Assembly: GCA_905178155.1 (NCBI GenBank)
Contig: CAJINV010000008.1
Coordinates: forward strand, 2,170,001-2,234,000
Length of the DNA: 64,000 bases
Origin: Amoebophrya sp. A120
Taxonomy: Eukaryota; Sar; Dinophyceae; Syndiniales; Amoebophryaceae
Reading direction: 5' to 3'
The notes under the pieces were generated by a model. The model had not been told where the DNA came from. It saw only the letters and a program-made list of their open reading frames with translations, and ran no database searches. The translations under genes and the position numbers were made by a program. Shown in pieces: positions 1 to 12,053 of this stretch. Numbering within the stretch: position 1 is the first letter of the stretch; every line of letters starts with the position of its first letter.

Positions 1-2
1 TG

Positions 3-922
3 CCGCAGTTTGCCTTGGGTTCCTGCCCTTTGACCCCCAACTGCAACTTTCCTGACAACGGGTCGTGCGGCAACGCGTGCTGCTTTATGAGTTTCGCTTT
101 TCTGGGTTACGAACCCGGCGAGGTGAAAGACGCGATCTTCGAAAAGCTGGCCCCGCAAACCGCGGGCGGGCCGGACGGGGGCTACACTTTGCAGTACTTG
201 GACGGCGGCAGCTACGGGTTTACCAACTTCAGCTTCCCCGCCCCGGTGGACCAGACCCGCTATACTAAGATCGCCTTCATTGGACAAGCGTGGCACGAGA
301 CGGACGGCGCAATTTCAAAGCTGCAGCACAAGAAAATAATCACACGGTACAACGACATATCGAATACAAATGCAAAGCATCTTTAAATATCGATGTGGGC
401 GGTGCTCTGGAAAATAATTCGTCATGCCAAATTATTGTCGTGAATCAAGAAATACGGCTCTGGTGCTCGTGAAGTATGCTCCCAGAAGTTTTTTCTTGCA
501 CATCGGAAGCTACTAGTTCTTGCGTACTGTGTTTGCATCACAAACCAGTGCTGCCTAGCGGTGGCCTGATGTCGACGACAGGGTATATTTATTTTTCGTG
601 TCATCCGACCCAGTCGTGCAGGTTCCAGGTTTTCACGTACTTGCGCATTTGCAAAAATGCATATCACACCATGAACTTCCTGATTTACGTGGCGAACAAA
701 AAGTACGCTAAAGAGGTGGGCGAACGATTCGGCAAGACTACTACGGTGGTGCGGGTCACGTCCACATCGCAAATCGGCGGCGCGTACGGGGATTCTGGGC
801 AAAACTTTTGCAACATTATTACGCTGATGAACGCGGTGCCGCTGAAGCATTATCCCAAGAAAAATAGGTCGTCGGCCATCCCGTCGAACTTGCCGTTTTG
901 CGATCTTTTTTTGAGAACATGA
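3..922 (+). CDS. 3' part of a cysteine-containing protein gene (two exons)
   Basis: Exon 1 (3-357) is open from the window edge, so the 5' end is missing. It encodes a CGNACC cysteine cluster about 25 residues in, then a GGPDGG turn. Exon 2 (669-922) encodes MNFLIYVANKKYAKEV, a GGAYGDSGQNF motif and ends at TGA 920-922. Removing 358-668 (an introner plus one duplicated target copy) joins the exons in frame across a YNDTMNF junction. The pattern CGNACC, then a DTMNF-like segment, then GxxGQNF resembles a family of uncharacterised dinoflagellate proteins I have seen, but I cannot name a function. The cysteines could be catalytic or structural. The frame is very likely real; the function is unknown. 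Confidence 0.6.
358..663 (+). mobile_element. Introner (family A-like) in the first gene
   Basis: Begins TATCGAATACAAATGC and ends GCATTTGCAAAAATGCATA, which form an imperfect inverted repeat. The flanks CGACA (353-357) and TCACA (664-668) are a decayed 5-bp duplication (3 of 5). Removing it with one flank copy restores the reading frame of the host gene. Confidence 0.6.
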
Positions 923-2185
923 GCATGACTTTTTGTGGTGCCGGAATAACGTCAGGCCATGCATTGGGTGTACAGTCCATGCCTAGTTTGTCTCCTATTT
1001 TGGCATGGCAATGAAACTTGACGATTGGTGGAATAGCGGCGCGTTGTTTGTGCAAACGTACAGCGCCCACTTTTTAAACAAAATTTCTTGTAGTTGTGAA
1101 ATTTGTGCAATTTTTCTTCAACTGCAAATAGAAATTCCGATAGCGACAGGATTGTTTTCATTCGATTAGAGCCACGAAATCTCCACCGACCGGTACGGCT
1201 GCCCATTTTCCGCATATGGACGGCTCAGCTGTCACAATCTCAAAAGTGACAATTTCTGATGCAAAACTCGGAAGATCCACTGTTTGTCACGGGATCTCCT
1301 GTCGGGATGCTTTTTTTGTGCGGCATTTTCATTGAACTAAAGATAAGTCGGAAAAATGCAAGCCGTGCGAAATAATCTTCTATCATGCGAAAAGTTCTTG
1401 AAGTGCACGGGTATTTCATTTCTGTTGCACTTGTGATGCGAAGCTGATGCTGAAGTGCAATTTCGACGGTCATGTGTACAACATGCGTCGCTTTTGATAT
1501 CTTTGTGAAGCCTTAGGCTGAGCAACTGATACTGTGCCATCAGAGGTTCTCTCTACGACAACTGGCGAGATGAACACGGTGGTGTTGAGCGAATCTGCAC
1601 AATCTCCAGCTAGTGCTACGGCGCCGGGCTGGGTGAGCGAAGAGGATTCAACATCCGCGGCGTATCACACAGAAAAAAGCTCCCAGGCCAAGATGTTTGT
1701 ATATGCAAAATATATACGCGCAACGTTCTCTCTTGCATAGCCCAACCGCCATGCTATTGGCCTGTATATGGCAGATTTTGTGCTTATTCATTTTCGCATC
1801 CAAAATTATGCCCTGGTAGCTTTTTGTTTTTTCTCTGGGATACGGCACGGCAGACGAGCACTTCTGCGCGAAATGTTGAAGGTCGCAGAAGGGCAGGAAA
1901 ACTACTACCCGAAGTTAGTACGCGTACTGCAGAACAAGTGTCCTCCTCATTATGCAAGGAAACGAACAAGAGTGAGTTTGCTAGTGTAACTGTTCTAGGG
2001 GTGGGTCCAGCATTATTTGATAGCCCGAACAAGGGTGCGAGCAGCCATTATTCATATGTAGTGAGGTCACCGAACGGTTCTAACCGGGGAGTTTTTTTGC
2101 CATCTACCGTGAAAAACGACCGGCATTTTTTAAGCGGCCCTGGATGACCTGGCACCGAATCGCCAGCGGATTCTATCGATCGCCG
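923..2185. other. No gene recognised
   Basis: A mixed-composition intergenic stretch. Open frames are short and overlap on both strands, without recognisable protein patterns. Around 1690-1760 and 590-660 there are eroded fragments resembling introner ends (CATTTGCAAAAATGC-like). Confidence 0.5.
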
Positions 2186-2660
2186 CTGGGTAAAACGACG
2201 CAGGGGAGCCGGCAAAAGGGGCGCCCTTCTGAGGCGCCCACCGCCTTAGTTTCTGGCGGTTTGGGGCGCCCAAAAAGCAGCGCGAAAAAAACGCGCCCAA
2301 AATCAGAACAGCGAAACAGCATGGCACGGCCGCGATTTCGGAGCATTTTGGGCGGCCGCGAAAGCGGCCGCCTTTTCGCCGGTTTCAGAGCCTGGGAAGC
2401 TTTGCAAAAAGCGCCGGCGTGGAAAATAAAAACGCGAAAAAGAAAAAGCACCCCAAACGCGCAAAGCCAATCCGCATGCTATGGGCCCGATTTTTCTTCG
2501 CTTTTTGGGCGCCCCCCTTGGCACCCGGATCGGCCCCATAGCATGGGGGCCGGCTTTCGGAGAGGGATTTTTTTCGGAGATTTTCCAAAATTTGCGACGT
2601 TTATCGAGCGGCCGCCATACCGTGCTGCCTAACGTTACTCGCGGCGGTATGGCGGCCCCA
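2186..2660. repeat. Dispersed GC-rich repeat, copy 1
   Basis: A stretch beginning AAAACGACGCAGGGGAGCCG and containing GAGGCGCCCACCGCCTT is closely matched around 50701-51130. Runs such as GGGGCGCCCAAAAAG and GCGAAAAAAACGCG recur inside it. Open frames on both strands here come from the repeat composition. Probably a mobile or satellite-like sequence; the exact ends were not found. Confidence 0.55.
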
Positions 2661-3963
2661 GAAAAAGCAAAGCCGCGGCCAAGGCGACGGCCGGCAAGAA
2701 AACGCCCACGACCTCACTACCTCCGCCCCGGCGGCTATATTTGGCACCATAGCTACCAACCATACCCCGACTGCAAAAGCGTATCATGCGGAGACGGTAC
2801 GCCAATGGCACCAATAAAGCGCGCTTGTAGTATGCTGGATGCTGTAACGCATTACCAGCATGACGGACGAAATTGCATTGCATGTTTCGACGCACCGCAA
2901 ACATGCAACATACAAGGTTTTCTTCATCTTGCATACTCCGTCTACAACGTGGAACCCGCGCCGCCGCCCGCGTCCCATATGGAAGTCGTTATCGTGTGCA
3001 TCGGTTTCGTATGCGACGCAAATATCTCTGGTTCTGGAAAGTTGTGCTGATGCTGATGCGTGGATAGCCAAGATGAAACCTCCATTCGTACAAAGTCACG
3101 CATGGCAAGCCGCGTCCTTTTTACATGACGAGCAAAGAAATGGCGCTGCATTGTCCCATGCGTGACAGGTTTTCTTTTTGACTCCTGCCAGCCAAGCATT
3201 ACTAAAGTAATGTTGCACTAATCTCTCCGTCCTGGACATGTTTGCGTTCGATACTTCGCCTCAATGGCGTCCCTGGTCCTGGTCTTCTACCGTAACTTCC
3301 AGGTCTTGTCCCCGGATTTGCAAACCGCTGCGCTGCTGGCGTGATAAGTAAAACAAAGCTGGCGCCCACGACACATATTTACTGCGCACCAGGAGGACGA
3401 TGAAACTACAACGTGCTGGCGTGGGACGACGTGCTGGCGCCCTTTTACTCTGATCGCAGAGGGGCACGAGCTTCCTAAAAAAAGTCAGCTCTTCGTTGTG
3501 TACCATATATGGAAAGTAAGGTGGCGAAAAAAGAAACGGAATGGACGAAAGCTTCTTTGCGAGCTTCGTTGCAGCTTTGACAAAGGCAAGTGTTGCTGTT
3601 GACAAAAGGCAGGACGTTGCTTCTGGTAGATTCTTGAACACCTGCTTTACGAACGGTTGAGTTCAGTTTTACTCACCGTGCGTTTCTTTTGTTCTTGAAA
3701 AACATTTTTGCAGAAGCCGAAGACTCTGTGCTGTTGTGGTGGTCGCGCAAGAAGAGTCAAACGGGCTGCTGCCGTGTTCACCGATCACTCTCTATTAATG
3801 GGAACAAGTGCTGTGTTTCGCGCACCTGTCCTGCAGGCTCCCTGTTCGTTCTTGCCAGTGCCGGAAAGTTTCGGTAGAGCTCTATGTTAGTACTTCACAC
3901 CAATTTAATACATGTTTTTGGAGGACGCGCTAGAAACGAGGGTAGGTACAGGTTTTACAACTT
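2661..3963. other. No gene recognised; weak upstream exon candidate
   Basis: Mostly without signal. At 2999-3025 an eroded introner-like end (CTCTGGTTCTGGAAAG) is visible. A short open frame at 3708-3873 encodes an arginine-rich N-terminus followed by MGTSAVFRAPVLQAPCSFL and then a possible GTAGAG donor. It could be a leader exon of the gene that starts near 3964, but nothing confirms this. Confidence 0.35.
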
Positions 3964-6315
3964 ATGTCCGCCGCTGCCGGCGGAAGCGGTGGCAGAAATG
4001 CCACCGCCCGCGGTCGAACCAGCAGAGCTTTACTACAAGCGGCACTGTTGCACTTGACGGACCTGCTGCGCACGCCAGCCGGGCATCAGTTTCCTACGGC
4101 CCGAGCTCTCATGGTGCGTCGCCGCGGCGATGACCTGCCGCTCGCCACCGAAGTCGAAACCGCGCATGAGCAGTTGGAGGAAAGCGGGGAGGCCGGTGCG
4201 AAAGCCGCGCGCACCGCAAACACGGTGGCGGCAGTGTTGAAAATCAAACAGCATTTGAACGAGCTGGCAACCATCACGAAAGCCACCGAAAAACAGGCAG
4301 TGGACATGGCGCACAGAATATGCTCCGTGGTCGCGCATCTACTTAAGCTGCACCCTGCTCAGTATCTCGAGTCAGTACCTACACGTCGGGCTGGAGTTGT
4401 ATGTTTTCTTTGTAGTTTCAAGTACTACGAGCCATACAATTTCTAACTTACTTACGATGAAGGTCGAAATCATGCAGAGATGGAGATCGCGGAAAGAAGG
4501 AGAAACAGTCGCGCCACAGTGGTGGAGCGGCTCCAATTCCCTTGTAAATGGAGTGCGCAGGAGGTGAAGTTGTGGGGGACAAATAGATTCTTACGCAAGC
4601 AGGCTTTGTTCGCTTTTTCATACGGGGCGGACAGCGCTGGAAGTGTTGAGGTGGAGATGGTCGCACAAAGAAACCGGGCTGCAACGGCGCTTGACACAAC
4701 GGTCGCGACGCTGCGTGCGTTCAAAAAAAAAGCAGCACAGCTCGTGGCGACGGCGGAATCCGGGGCAGAACAGACGGTGACGAAGAAGGAGGAGCCCACT
4801 GTACAGGGGCTTCAGCAGTGGAAGCTCCAGGTCCTGCACGATCCTGCTCGCGAGGCCCAGTTCGCCTTCTTTACAGCGAGCAAACCCTACAAACAGGCCG
4901 GGGAGTTGGTCGCCGCCGCAGTGGGAAAGCTGCGGGCCAAGGCGGCGGCCGCAGATCGCGAAGCCTTCGCGGTCCGGGAAGTATGAGAGTGCACAGCTAC
5001 TTCTCCTCTCCCTCATTTGTCGTACACAGCACCGAGTCTACCCGTTGCCGCTTGGCACTGCTTGCGTGACAAGTTGCGGAAGCCGAAATAGCACTGAGAG
5101 TCGGTCGTCGATTTGTCATACAGCAGTTTAATAAGCTGCATGATTACTTACTACAGATACTTTCCAAACAAGCTAACGTTGCTCTGAATGCCATCCAAAT
5201 GAGGGGGTGGGGAAGTTGCGCATACTTATAGGAACAAGCAAGCAGCTATGGAAAGACAGCGGGGCAGCGTACCTAATTATGTTGTGCAATACGTCAATCG
5301 GAAGATGTGATCGTCGTGTGACGAAGATGCCTTGTGCGAGAATAATCATGTATGCGAATACGAATGTGAATTAGAATTTGTGCTCCTAGTACCAGCACTA
5401 GCTATGTAGCTTTTTGTTGAAGAAATGAAATGTTGCGTCGAGATAGAAAAAGCCTATCCTTCCGTCTCTTCAGGAATCCACCCCTTTCTCCGCAACACGG
5501 ACGTTGCGCAAGTCCGGCAGCTTCAGGCGAAGGCGGACGCTTTGTCGCTAAAGGGGAACAAGTATGCCACGGAAGCGGACAAGTTTGCGCTGCTTATCCC
5601 GAAGTACGCACAGGCAGCGGACTGGGTCGGGGCGGAGGCCTATCGTAAGGAAAGATCCCCCCTCCCATATTGAAAACGTATCCGTCTGAAAATTTGTGAT
5701 GCGCATTTGTGACCTCAAATCCTGTCTGTCTTGCAAGAAGGCAAATCCAGAGAGCGCCCCGCATTTTGCAGGCGGTTTGTGATGCTGTTGGGCTTAGGGC
5801 ATACACGTTGGCCATGCTAGGCGCCTACGTCAAAACCTCCCGACTGAGGCTTGACATATGTCTGCAGTCCTCTACTTTAAGACAAATCTGATTTGTGTAC
5901 GGAAATCCAGCATCAGAAACTTCGTTTCGATATGGGGAAGGGGGATTTTTCCTCACGATAAGACCGCACAACGGATTGACCCGACGGTGGTGCTACCACC
6001 CTTCACGTACTATCAAATGTAAAAATGTCTGGGTCTGGAAACTTGTGATGCTGGGTGGCGTCTCATGATGAGGCCACAAGTGCTGGCTCAGCATGACAAG
6101 TTTCTGAGCTTCTAGGTGTTGCCTATTCTGCATGACAAACTGCGTTTCTGCATCACAGAAAAGTGGACCTCTTTGGTAACGTGCGTGACAGATTTCAGAG
6201 TCATGCCAGACAAGCATGACAAACATGCATTCTTCCAGACCCAGACATTTTTGCACTTGATACGTACGCTCTGCCCCCGATCGGCGGGGACCTGCAACTG
6301 CCGGGTGACGAGTGA
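3964..6315 (+). CDS. Helical, probably coiled-coil protein (multi-exon)
   Basis: Approximate exons: 3964-4345, 4475-4980, 5474-5640, 5966-6010 and 6268-6315, with TGA at 6313-6315. The protein is rich in Ala, Glu, Lys and Gln: a segment with ATEVETAHEQLEESGEAG, one with LRAFKKKAAQLVATAESG, and one with QLQAKADALSLKGNKYATEA. These look like long amphipathic helices. The last three exons are separated by two introners (5641-5960 and 6011-6262). Removing each with one target-duplication copy gives an uninterrupted frame to the stop. The first two introns are less certain: the GTATGAG donor after 4980 does not match phase with a CAG acceptor before 5474. The start at 3964 is the first ATG of the open frame and is a guess. 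No family is recognised. Confidence 0.55.
5641..5960 (+). mobile_element. Introner, family B
   Basis: The left end TATCGTAAGG followed by CCCCCCTCCCATATTGAAAA mirrors the right end CGATATGGGGAAGGGGGATT...CACGATA. The flanks AGGCC (5636-5640) and AGACC (5961-5965) are a 5-bp duplication with one mismatch. The interior shows the family hallmarks: TTGTGATGC, CTTGCAAGAAGG and CATGCT...GGGCTTAGG. Confidence 0.85.
6011..6262 (+). mobile_element. Introner, family A
   Basis: TATCAAATGTAAAAATGTCT at the left end and AGACATTTTTGCACTTGATA at the right form inverted ends. The 5-bp duplication CGTAC is perfect (6006-6010 and 6263-6267). Removing it joins codons for FTY and ALPPIGG. Within the 5-bp ambiguity the only GT start pairs with an AC end. 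Confidence 0.9.
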
Positions 6316-7801
6316 AGATGCAGCTGCTTGTTTGAAGAGAGATTCGATCTCGAATCTCTCTTCCAGACTGGAAGTACACAAGGCGACACTTCTAGTAGAG
6401 CGACAACTGCGAGTAGATGAACTCATGTTGATTTACGGTCCTCATGTGGTCCGTGTGCAACAAGCAAAGCGTCCGTGGAGAACAGCAGACAATAACTACA
6501 ACAAGATGTCCCGTCGCGTTCGATACTTACGATCTTTGTTTTCACGATTATAGATGTACGCTCCTTGAACTCGAAAAAATAATTTTTTCCGCCGGTCTTG
6601 ACCGGTTCTTAGATTTAGATCGGAGCTGACGAAGATCCTGGATCTTCACGGATCTAGTTTATTATTACACTGGGCGGAAGACCACGTACACGTTGCCCTT
6701 GCCGCAAGCGCATAGTCCTGCACGAGAGTCGGCGGGTCGATCCATCGGCCCAGTGCAATCGATTCGGCCATTGTTTCTGTGTGAATGCTACTTATGCCGA
6801 TTGGTTCTGCGAGTTAAAAATATTGTTCGCGTCACCAAGAGAAGAGGCACGCATAATGTGGTCAAGGCCCGCTTCAGACGTTGTGGCTACCTAGTTGTAA
6901 GTACTAAGTAGCCAGATGTGGTGGAAACGACCTATGAGTCGTTTCTTTCGGTGTGGTCTCACGATAGCTTGATGAAATTCGTTCGGTTTCGAGAATATAA
7001 GAATGTCTAGGTCGGTTGCCGCATTGATTTGAGAGTAAGTACCGTAAAGCGCACATCAGAGAAAAGGCTGCGTCATGTCTTGCTGAACGTCATGAGTAGG
7101 AAGTACCATCATTGTAAATAGAGTAGCTATGACCATCGATGGAAACGCGAAGCGGAAAGCAACTGTCACACTGCCGTTGGTCAAGGAAAAAAGTAGTGCT
7201 GGTTTTCAAGTACTGCCTCCACACCAGACACGACCTTTTTTGGAGGACTTTTGTCCGTGAATAAAGCTGCGCTTGATTTTGACTCGTAGACTCAGAATCC
7301 ATTCTGACAGAAGATTCCAGAACCTGTGGACAAGAAATAAGTAGCAAAGTCCGTCCCTAGCAAGGGAATTCGATGGCACTAGTACCATTTTTGGGGGAGC
7401 ACAAAAGAAATCGTTAGTATCGTAGTCGATGGAGCAGTGCAGAGGCTTTTCTTCTTTGAGTTTTATTTCAAAAAAAATCAAAGTAAGAATTTCTTACAAT
7501 GCTTCTTACTAAGAAAAGCGAGCGCGTGAGTCTGAACGGGATAACGATAAATTGGTTTAGGACTGGATGATTGACTACATCTGCAACAGAGGAGGTGTGC
7601 TTTTAGCTTCTGTAGCCATCCGAAGTATCGGAGAAACAGCATAGGTACGTATCTATGGAAACCGACTGAGGGGGACCTTTTACGGGTGAGTCTCAAGCTG
7701 AGCAAGAACGCTCTTGACTTTTATTGCGTTGATGAAGTAAAAAGTCGCTAAAACGTTTTCTCATCTTAAATCTACGTTGTTTTGTTTTTTCCACCTCGTA
7801 G
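6316..7801. other. Intergenic, no gene recognised
   Basis: After the stop at 6315 the sequence becomes AT-rich, with no convincing open frame. It may hold the 3' untranslated region of the upstream gene and the 5' region of the next one. Confidence 0.4.
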
Positions 7802-8035
7802 GCCACTTTCTTTATGAGAAAAGGAAACGAAGGCGAACACATGCTGACTGAGGCTGCAGACAAGGCGCTGCCACTACTGCAGCAGGGTGGCGAGAACACG
7901 TTAAATGCGGTCAATAAGCTCGTCCAGCAGGGGCCGAAGGGTGTCTCGATAACAAAACAAAAAGAGTCGCTCCCACCCGTCCAGAATGGAGACATGCTTG
8001 TCATGCAAGAGGACCCCGCAAGCGAACATAGATAG
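7802..8035 (+). CDS. Possible exon of unknown protein
   Basis: Follows a pyrimidine-rich stretch ending CACCTCGTAG, a plausible 3' splice site. It encodes ATFFMRKGNEGEHMLTEAAD and then an acidic and glutamine-rich helix-like segment (LPLLQQGGENTLNAVNKLVQ), with a stop at 8033-8035. It may begin at ATG 7814 or continue an exon further upstream. No family is recognised. It could belong to the same gene as 8752-10525, but the link is inferred only from strand and proximity. Confidence 0.3.
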   Translation, partial: ATFFMRKGNEGEHMLTEAADKALPLLQQGGENTLNAVNKLVQQGPKGVSITKQKESLPPVQNGDMLVMQEDPASEHR

Positions 8036-8751
8036 GCTAGAGAAGCTGCAGAAGTTCGTGTGTATAAATATAGAAAATATCTTGCAAAATAAATTATCTT
8101 CATCGTGGGGGGGTCACTACTGTCGGTGTTGGGTTTGTGAATATGATATGTGTCGTATGCAGAGCGCTGAATTGCCACTGCGTCTGCGACGTCCGCACGC
8201 ATTCATAAATAGACACGCGCATACCTATTTTCATGTTCATCTGGATCTTTGGAGAACTTCACTCGTTTGATCAAAGTAGTTGAGCGTGCTTCTATTGATG
8301 TGAACGTCGGGGGCGACCTCGTTAGATATATTTTTTTCTCCTCGGGTGAGGACGCGAACGGTTTCAGTTTCATATCCCAAGCTCGCCTTCCTGTGCGGAT
8401 TGATTACGGCGCTGGTCGGGTTACTAGAGGTTGTGCTCACCGTGCTCAGCCCGCTTTCCATCATATTTCGCCCCTTCCATCTGGTACTATAGCAGCGTTT
8501 GTTTCAGGATGTATTTGCTCGTGGTAAGCACTGTTCCTACCGTGGTCAAGGACGTGATATTTTTGCGAGTTATAGTTAGCCCCCGAGCCAACTTTTTGGC
8601 AGGCATAATCCGTTGATAGATTCGACATTCCCAGCGTACTTCTCAATCACTATGTCCTCTTTCAGAGTTGTATTTCACTTTGAGATCACCATGTGTCCTG
8701 AGATGTCTGGTGACATCTCATCATCATCGTCATCAGTCATTTATCCTGCAG

Positions 8752-10525
8752 TTGGGGGCATCCGAGAAAGATGAAAATTCACTCCAGGTGCTCAGCCTGT
8801 ACATCATTTTTTTTGGCCTGACCGCCGTTATACTCGAGTGCGACGCGGACTACGCATTGGAACAAAGAGATGAATCTGGATTCAGGCTGGGAAGAAAGAT
8901 TCTAGGATTCTACTCAGAGCTGGCGCTGGAGGCTAAGATGCATGGAGAAGTAGCCACTTCTGAATGCAGCAATTTATTAACGCGACAGTATGAATTGTTT
9001 GGCATGGAAATCTGGAAATTCGCTGGCTAGTGGGACGACGAAGATACAGGAACCCTTGTGCTGTATTGTGGTGGCATTTCCTGAGACAAGGCATCCTCGT
9101 ACAAACGCAAGTAGTATACTCAGGAATTAACTTTCCTGCCCCTGAAGACAAATGCTTGCAGTCCATATAAGCTGGCTTGCGACAATGAAATATCCAAGGG
9201 AAATGCGTTATATTTTGTGTAATTTTGATGCTGCAGAGCACAGACTCAGAGGCGACATCATGATCATGCTAAGAATGTGCGTTGCGCATTTCGCACGGGA
9301 ACAATAGAGCACACTTGGAAGTTTTCGTAATTTGACGGACTCTGTTATTTGATTATTAGAAGTGTTGCAGTAATTCTACAGTGCTTATTTTCCAGCAGTT
9401 TCATCTTTGTTAGCCATTTCGACATCGTTTTTTTCTCTTGGATATGGAATATGTCATGCAAATACGTCCGGGTCTGGAACTGGATTTGTGATGGAAGTAG
9501 ATTTGTTGTTCATGCACCGCAGCCAGTGTGTGTGTGAGTGTGGTGCTGGTGAGTTTCCTTCGTGATGATATTGGCAGTTTGTCGTGCGGTGTGCGAACGA
9601 ACTCAACTGGCAATAAAGTCTCGCAAAACTCGCCGTGCTGGACTGCCCTACAAGAGATTATTCTGTGATGCAAGGATCAGTAACGCGATCGAATCAGAAA
9701 TCAGCATCTGCATCTTCCAGGCCCAGACATGTTTACAGTGGATATAAGATATTGGCCCCTGGTGCAGTTCTACGTTCCGGACGCGATCGAAAAACTGGGA
9801 GAATACCAAAAGATAGTCTTTCACCGTGCCATATTATCCAAGAAAAAGGCTGTGTTGCCATCAATCTTTGAAGCAGGAGATGTCAAAAAGTGAAGCCTTG
9901 AGGAGCTTCACCCTGACTTGTCATGCGAGAAATGCGCACCAGCCAGCCTCACATCGTGGTAAGTTTCATGTACTTACTTTAAAAACAAAATTGTAGACGG
10001 GGCGCAGCCACTGCCACACAGTCTGTGATATGCTCATGCTCTCACGCTTTTAAGCGATAGCACAGCTTTTTTCGCTGAATAGACATCCTGCTGTGTAAAA
10101 ACGATCTGAGTCGCATCCCGGAATTACGGCTTGAGGAGAAGCAGTTCTGTAATCTGCTATGCGAAAAGGAGAGGAAAAGCGGCCTGCGTCATATAATTAC
10201 GCACGATGGCTGTTTTGGCGAAGCATGGAGCGGAGTCCGTGTTGTTAAGATAATTTTATGCTCTTGGTCGCTGCATGAATTTTCCTGAAATCGGGAATTA
10301 TGGTATGTGAACTGCTCGTGAAATAAATACACTACGGCCCTGCAACTTGCCAACTTCGTTTTGTATCGGCCGACTTCATCAAGCACGGCGTTGCTATACT
10401 ACGCAAGGTTCTAGCGCCAAACCCAAGCGTGGCGTCGCGGAATCGTTTTTACACAGGAAATTGCAATATCCTCACAGACGTCTATGGGCGTGCGGCTTTT
10501 TACGGCTTCGTCGGAATCTATGGTA
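8752..10525 (+). CDS. Possible small polytopic membrane protein (split exons)
   Basis: The exon 8752-8935 follows the acceptor TTTATCCTGCAG. It encodes LGASEKDENSLQVLSLYIIF, continuing FGLTAVILECD, with one membrane segment, and then a KILGFYSELA stretch. A second exon near 10489-10521, after TTTTACACAG, encodes NILTDVYGRAAFYGFVGIYG. The order (membrane segment, E after it, then a short loop with GRAxFYxFVG) resembles the COPI-associated/TVP15-like Golgi membrane family, but the similarity is weak and no search was run. An introner lies in the intervening DNA (9450-9744). The missing middle exons and the exact boundaries are unresolved. Confidence 0.33.
9450..9744 (+). mobile_element. Introner, family A (older)
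   Basis: The left end TATGTCATGCAAATACGTCC plus GGGTCTGG mirrors the right end CCAGGCCCAGACATGTTTAC...GGATA. No clear 5-bp duplication remains (TGGAA versus TAAGA), which suggests an old copy or a site already inside an intron. Confidence 0.65.
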
Positions 10526-11350
10526 GTGGCAGGCGGGGAACCATTAAAATGCAAATGGCTTGTTTTACACGAGATGCGATGCCGACAGCGAGCGTGTCTT
10601 TGTATTGCATAATTGCATTATAAGATGCAAGTGCAAGTAGCATGGTCGAGGATTGCGAGGCCGGTTGGAGTGAAGAGCAGGGGTGCTGACAGGTGCAGTC
10701 CTGTTTGCCCAAAACAGTGCAGCAGCCTGCCCTTTGTCCTTAGATAGTACTCAGAGAATAATTTTCCATGCGCCGCTCAGAACATCAAATATGTACCCGG
10801 CGCATTCGGTGATGGTGTCGACATCAGCATGCATCATGAAGACTTAGTTTATTCTTTGTCATTGATTAAGTTATTTCATCTCCATCCCCGTCATGTTGAT
10901 GTTTTCCCACCTGAGACAGCCATAGGAGCCTGTGTGGCACGCAATGCTTTCTATGTCCGTTCTTTCTGGTAACTGGAAGACTCCTGAGGTTCCCTTTTTG
11001 ACGCCCGGCTTTGGATCAGTCTGGCTTATTTTTGAGGATCTAGCTCGTCCCGGCGCTTCTCGTTATGTATGATACATATTTGGTGGAGGTGGATGCGAGA
11101 TCATGATGATGATCGCATTGCACAATGAGAAGCAAGTAGTTGATCTACTTCCCGTACATGATGATGATGTAGTAGGCCAAAAAAAAAAAACTTTGAAATT
11201 CGTAGGAGCTATGATCCTCACAATTTCGTTCGAAGGGAAATATCGTACTATCACTCCCCCTTCTATAACTCCTATTGCTGAGCGGGGGCAGTTAAAATTT
11301 CGCGCCGGGAAAGAAAATCGCCCACGTCGAAAATTTTTTGACACTTTTCA
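10526..11350. other. No gene recognised
   Basis: A low-signal stretch bordering the retrotransposon insertion site. It contains ATGATGATG-type low-complexity sequence around 11101-11170 and a poly-A run near 11180. Open frames are short. Confidence 0.45.
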
Positions 11351-11355
11351 AACTT

Positions 11356-11603
11356 TGCAAGAACACTCAGAATGCAAATAACCTACTTAGGTTGATCCGC
11401 CTACTAGTATCCACGTCACTTGAGTTCATTGGGGTACAAAGTTCAAAGGTTCACAAATCAGGCTAAGCCGGGCACATTCGTCACGACTGTGCCGGTTATT
11501 TCTGTCACCTCTCTCTTGATCGACTTCATGGATTCATGCTGATTTGCTTGGATCTTGGCGGTGGATCAACTGAGATGTGGGTCATTTGATCCCTATGCCT
11601 ACA
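11356..11603 (-). repeat. 3' LTR of element 1
   Basis: Starts TGCAAGAACACTCAGAATGC and ends CCCTATGCCTACA on the plus strand. It matches 17348-17595 at about 96%. The target duplication AACTT precedes it at 11351-11355. Confidence 0.95.
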
Positions 11604-11648
11604 TTCCCCCACACGGCTAACCAGTGTGCCCCTACATTCCCCCACAAG
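11604..11648 (-). other. Polypurine tract of element 1, duplicated
   Basis: On the minus strand the sequence GTGTGGGGGAA directly precedes the LTR start TGTAGG, as expected for plus-strand priming. About 30 bp further inside, the same TGTGGGGGAATGTAGG occurs again, so the tract and the first LTR bases are duplicated. Confidence 0.7.
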
Positions 11649-12053
11649 TGAAGAATGTGGAATTTGGCCCACGGATAGACGCAGAGGACAAAGTAAACTG
11701 GGTCACCACCAAACTCACACTTGAGCCATTTAGCCAACCAAGACCACACCCCAAAGAATAGGCAGAGCGTTGTGAATGCTTACCCCCGAAGCAAACTCAA
11801 CTTCAGAAGCACAAAAACCCCCGAAGCTACTCTGCTAGCCCCTAGAAAGCGGAAATCAACGCGCGATCTACGTTGGAGGAAAACACTCCGAGCACCCTAT
11901 ATCCCACTCCGCAGTCCGGGATAACCTCAATTCTCGCAGGAGAAGGATCAAGCTAGCACAGCAGCCGAATACAGTGCAGCGACTCCATCCTTTTTCTCCG
12001 GTAAGGGTTCGCGAGATAGTGCGAAAAAGCACAGAAGAGGACTTGCCATCGGC

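Noticed and set aside
422-964. 180-aa open frame on the minus strand overlapping the first gene
   Set aside because: It is a shadow of exon 2 and the introner; the plus-strand frame restores a coherent protein on intron removal.
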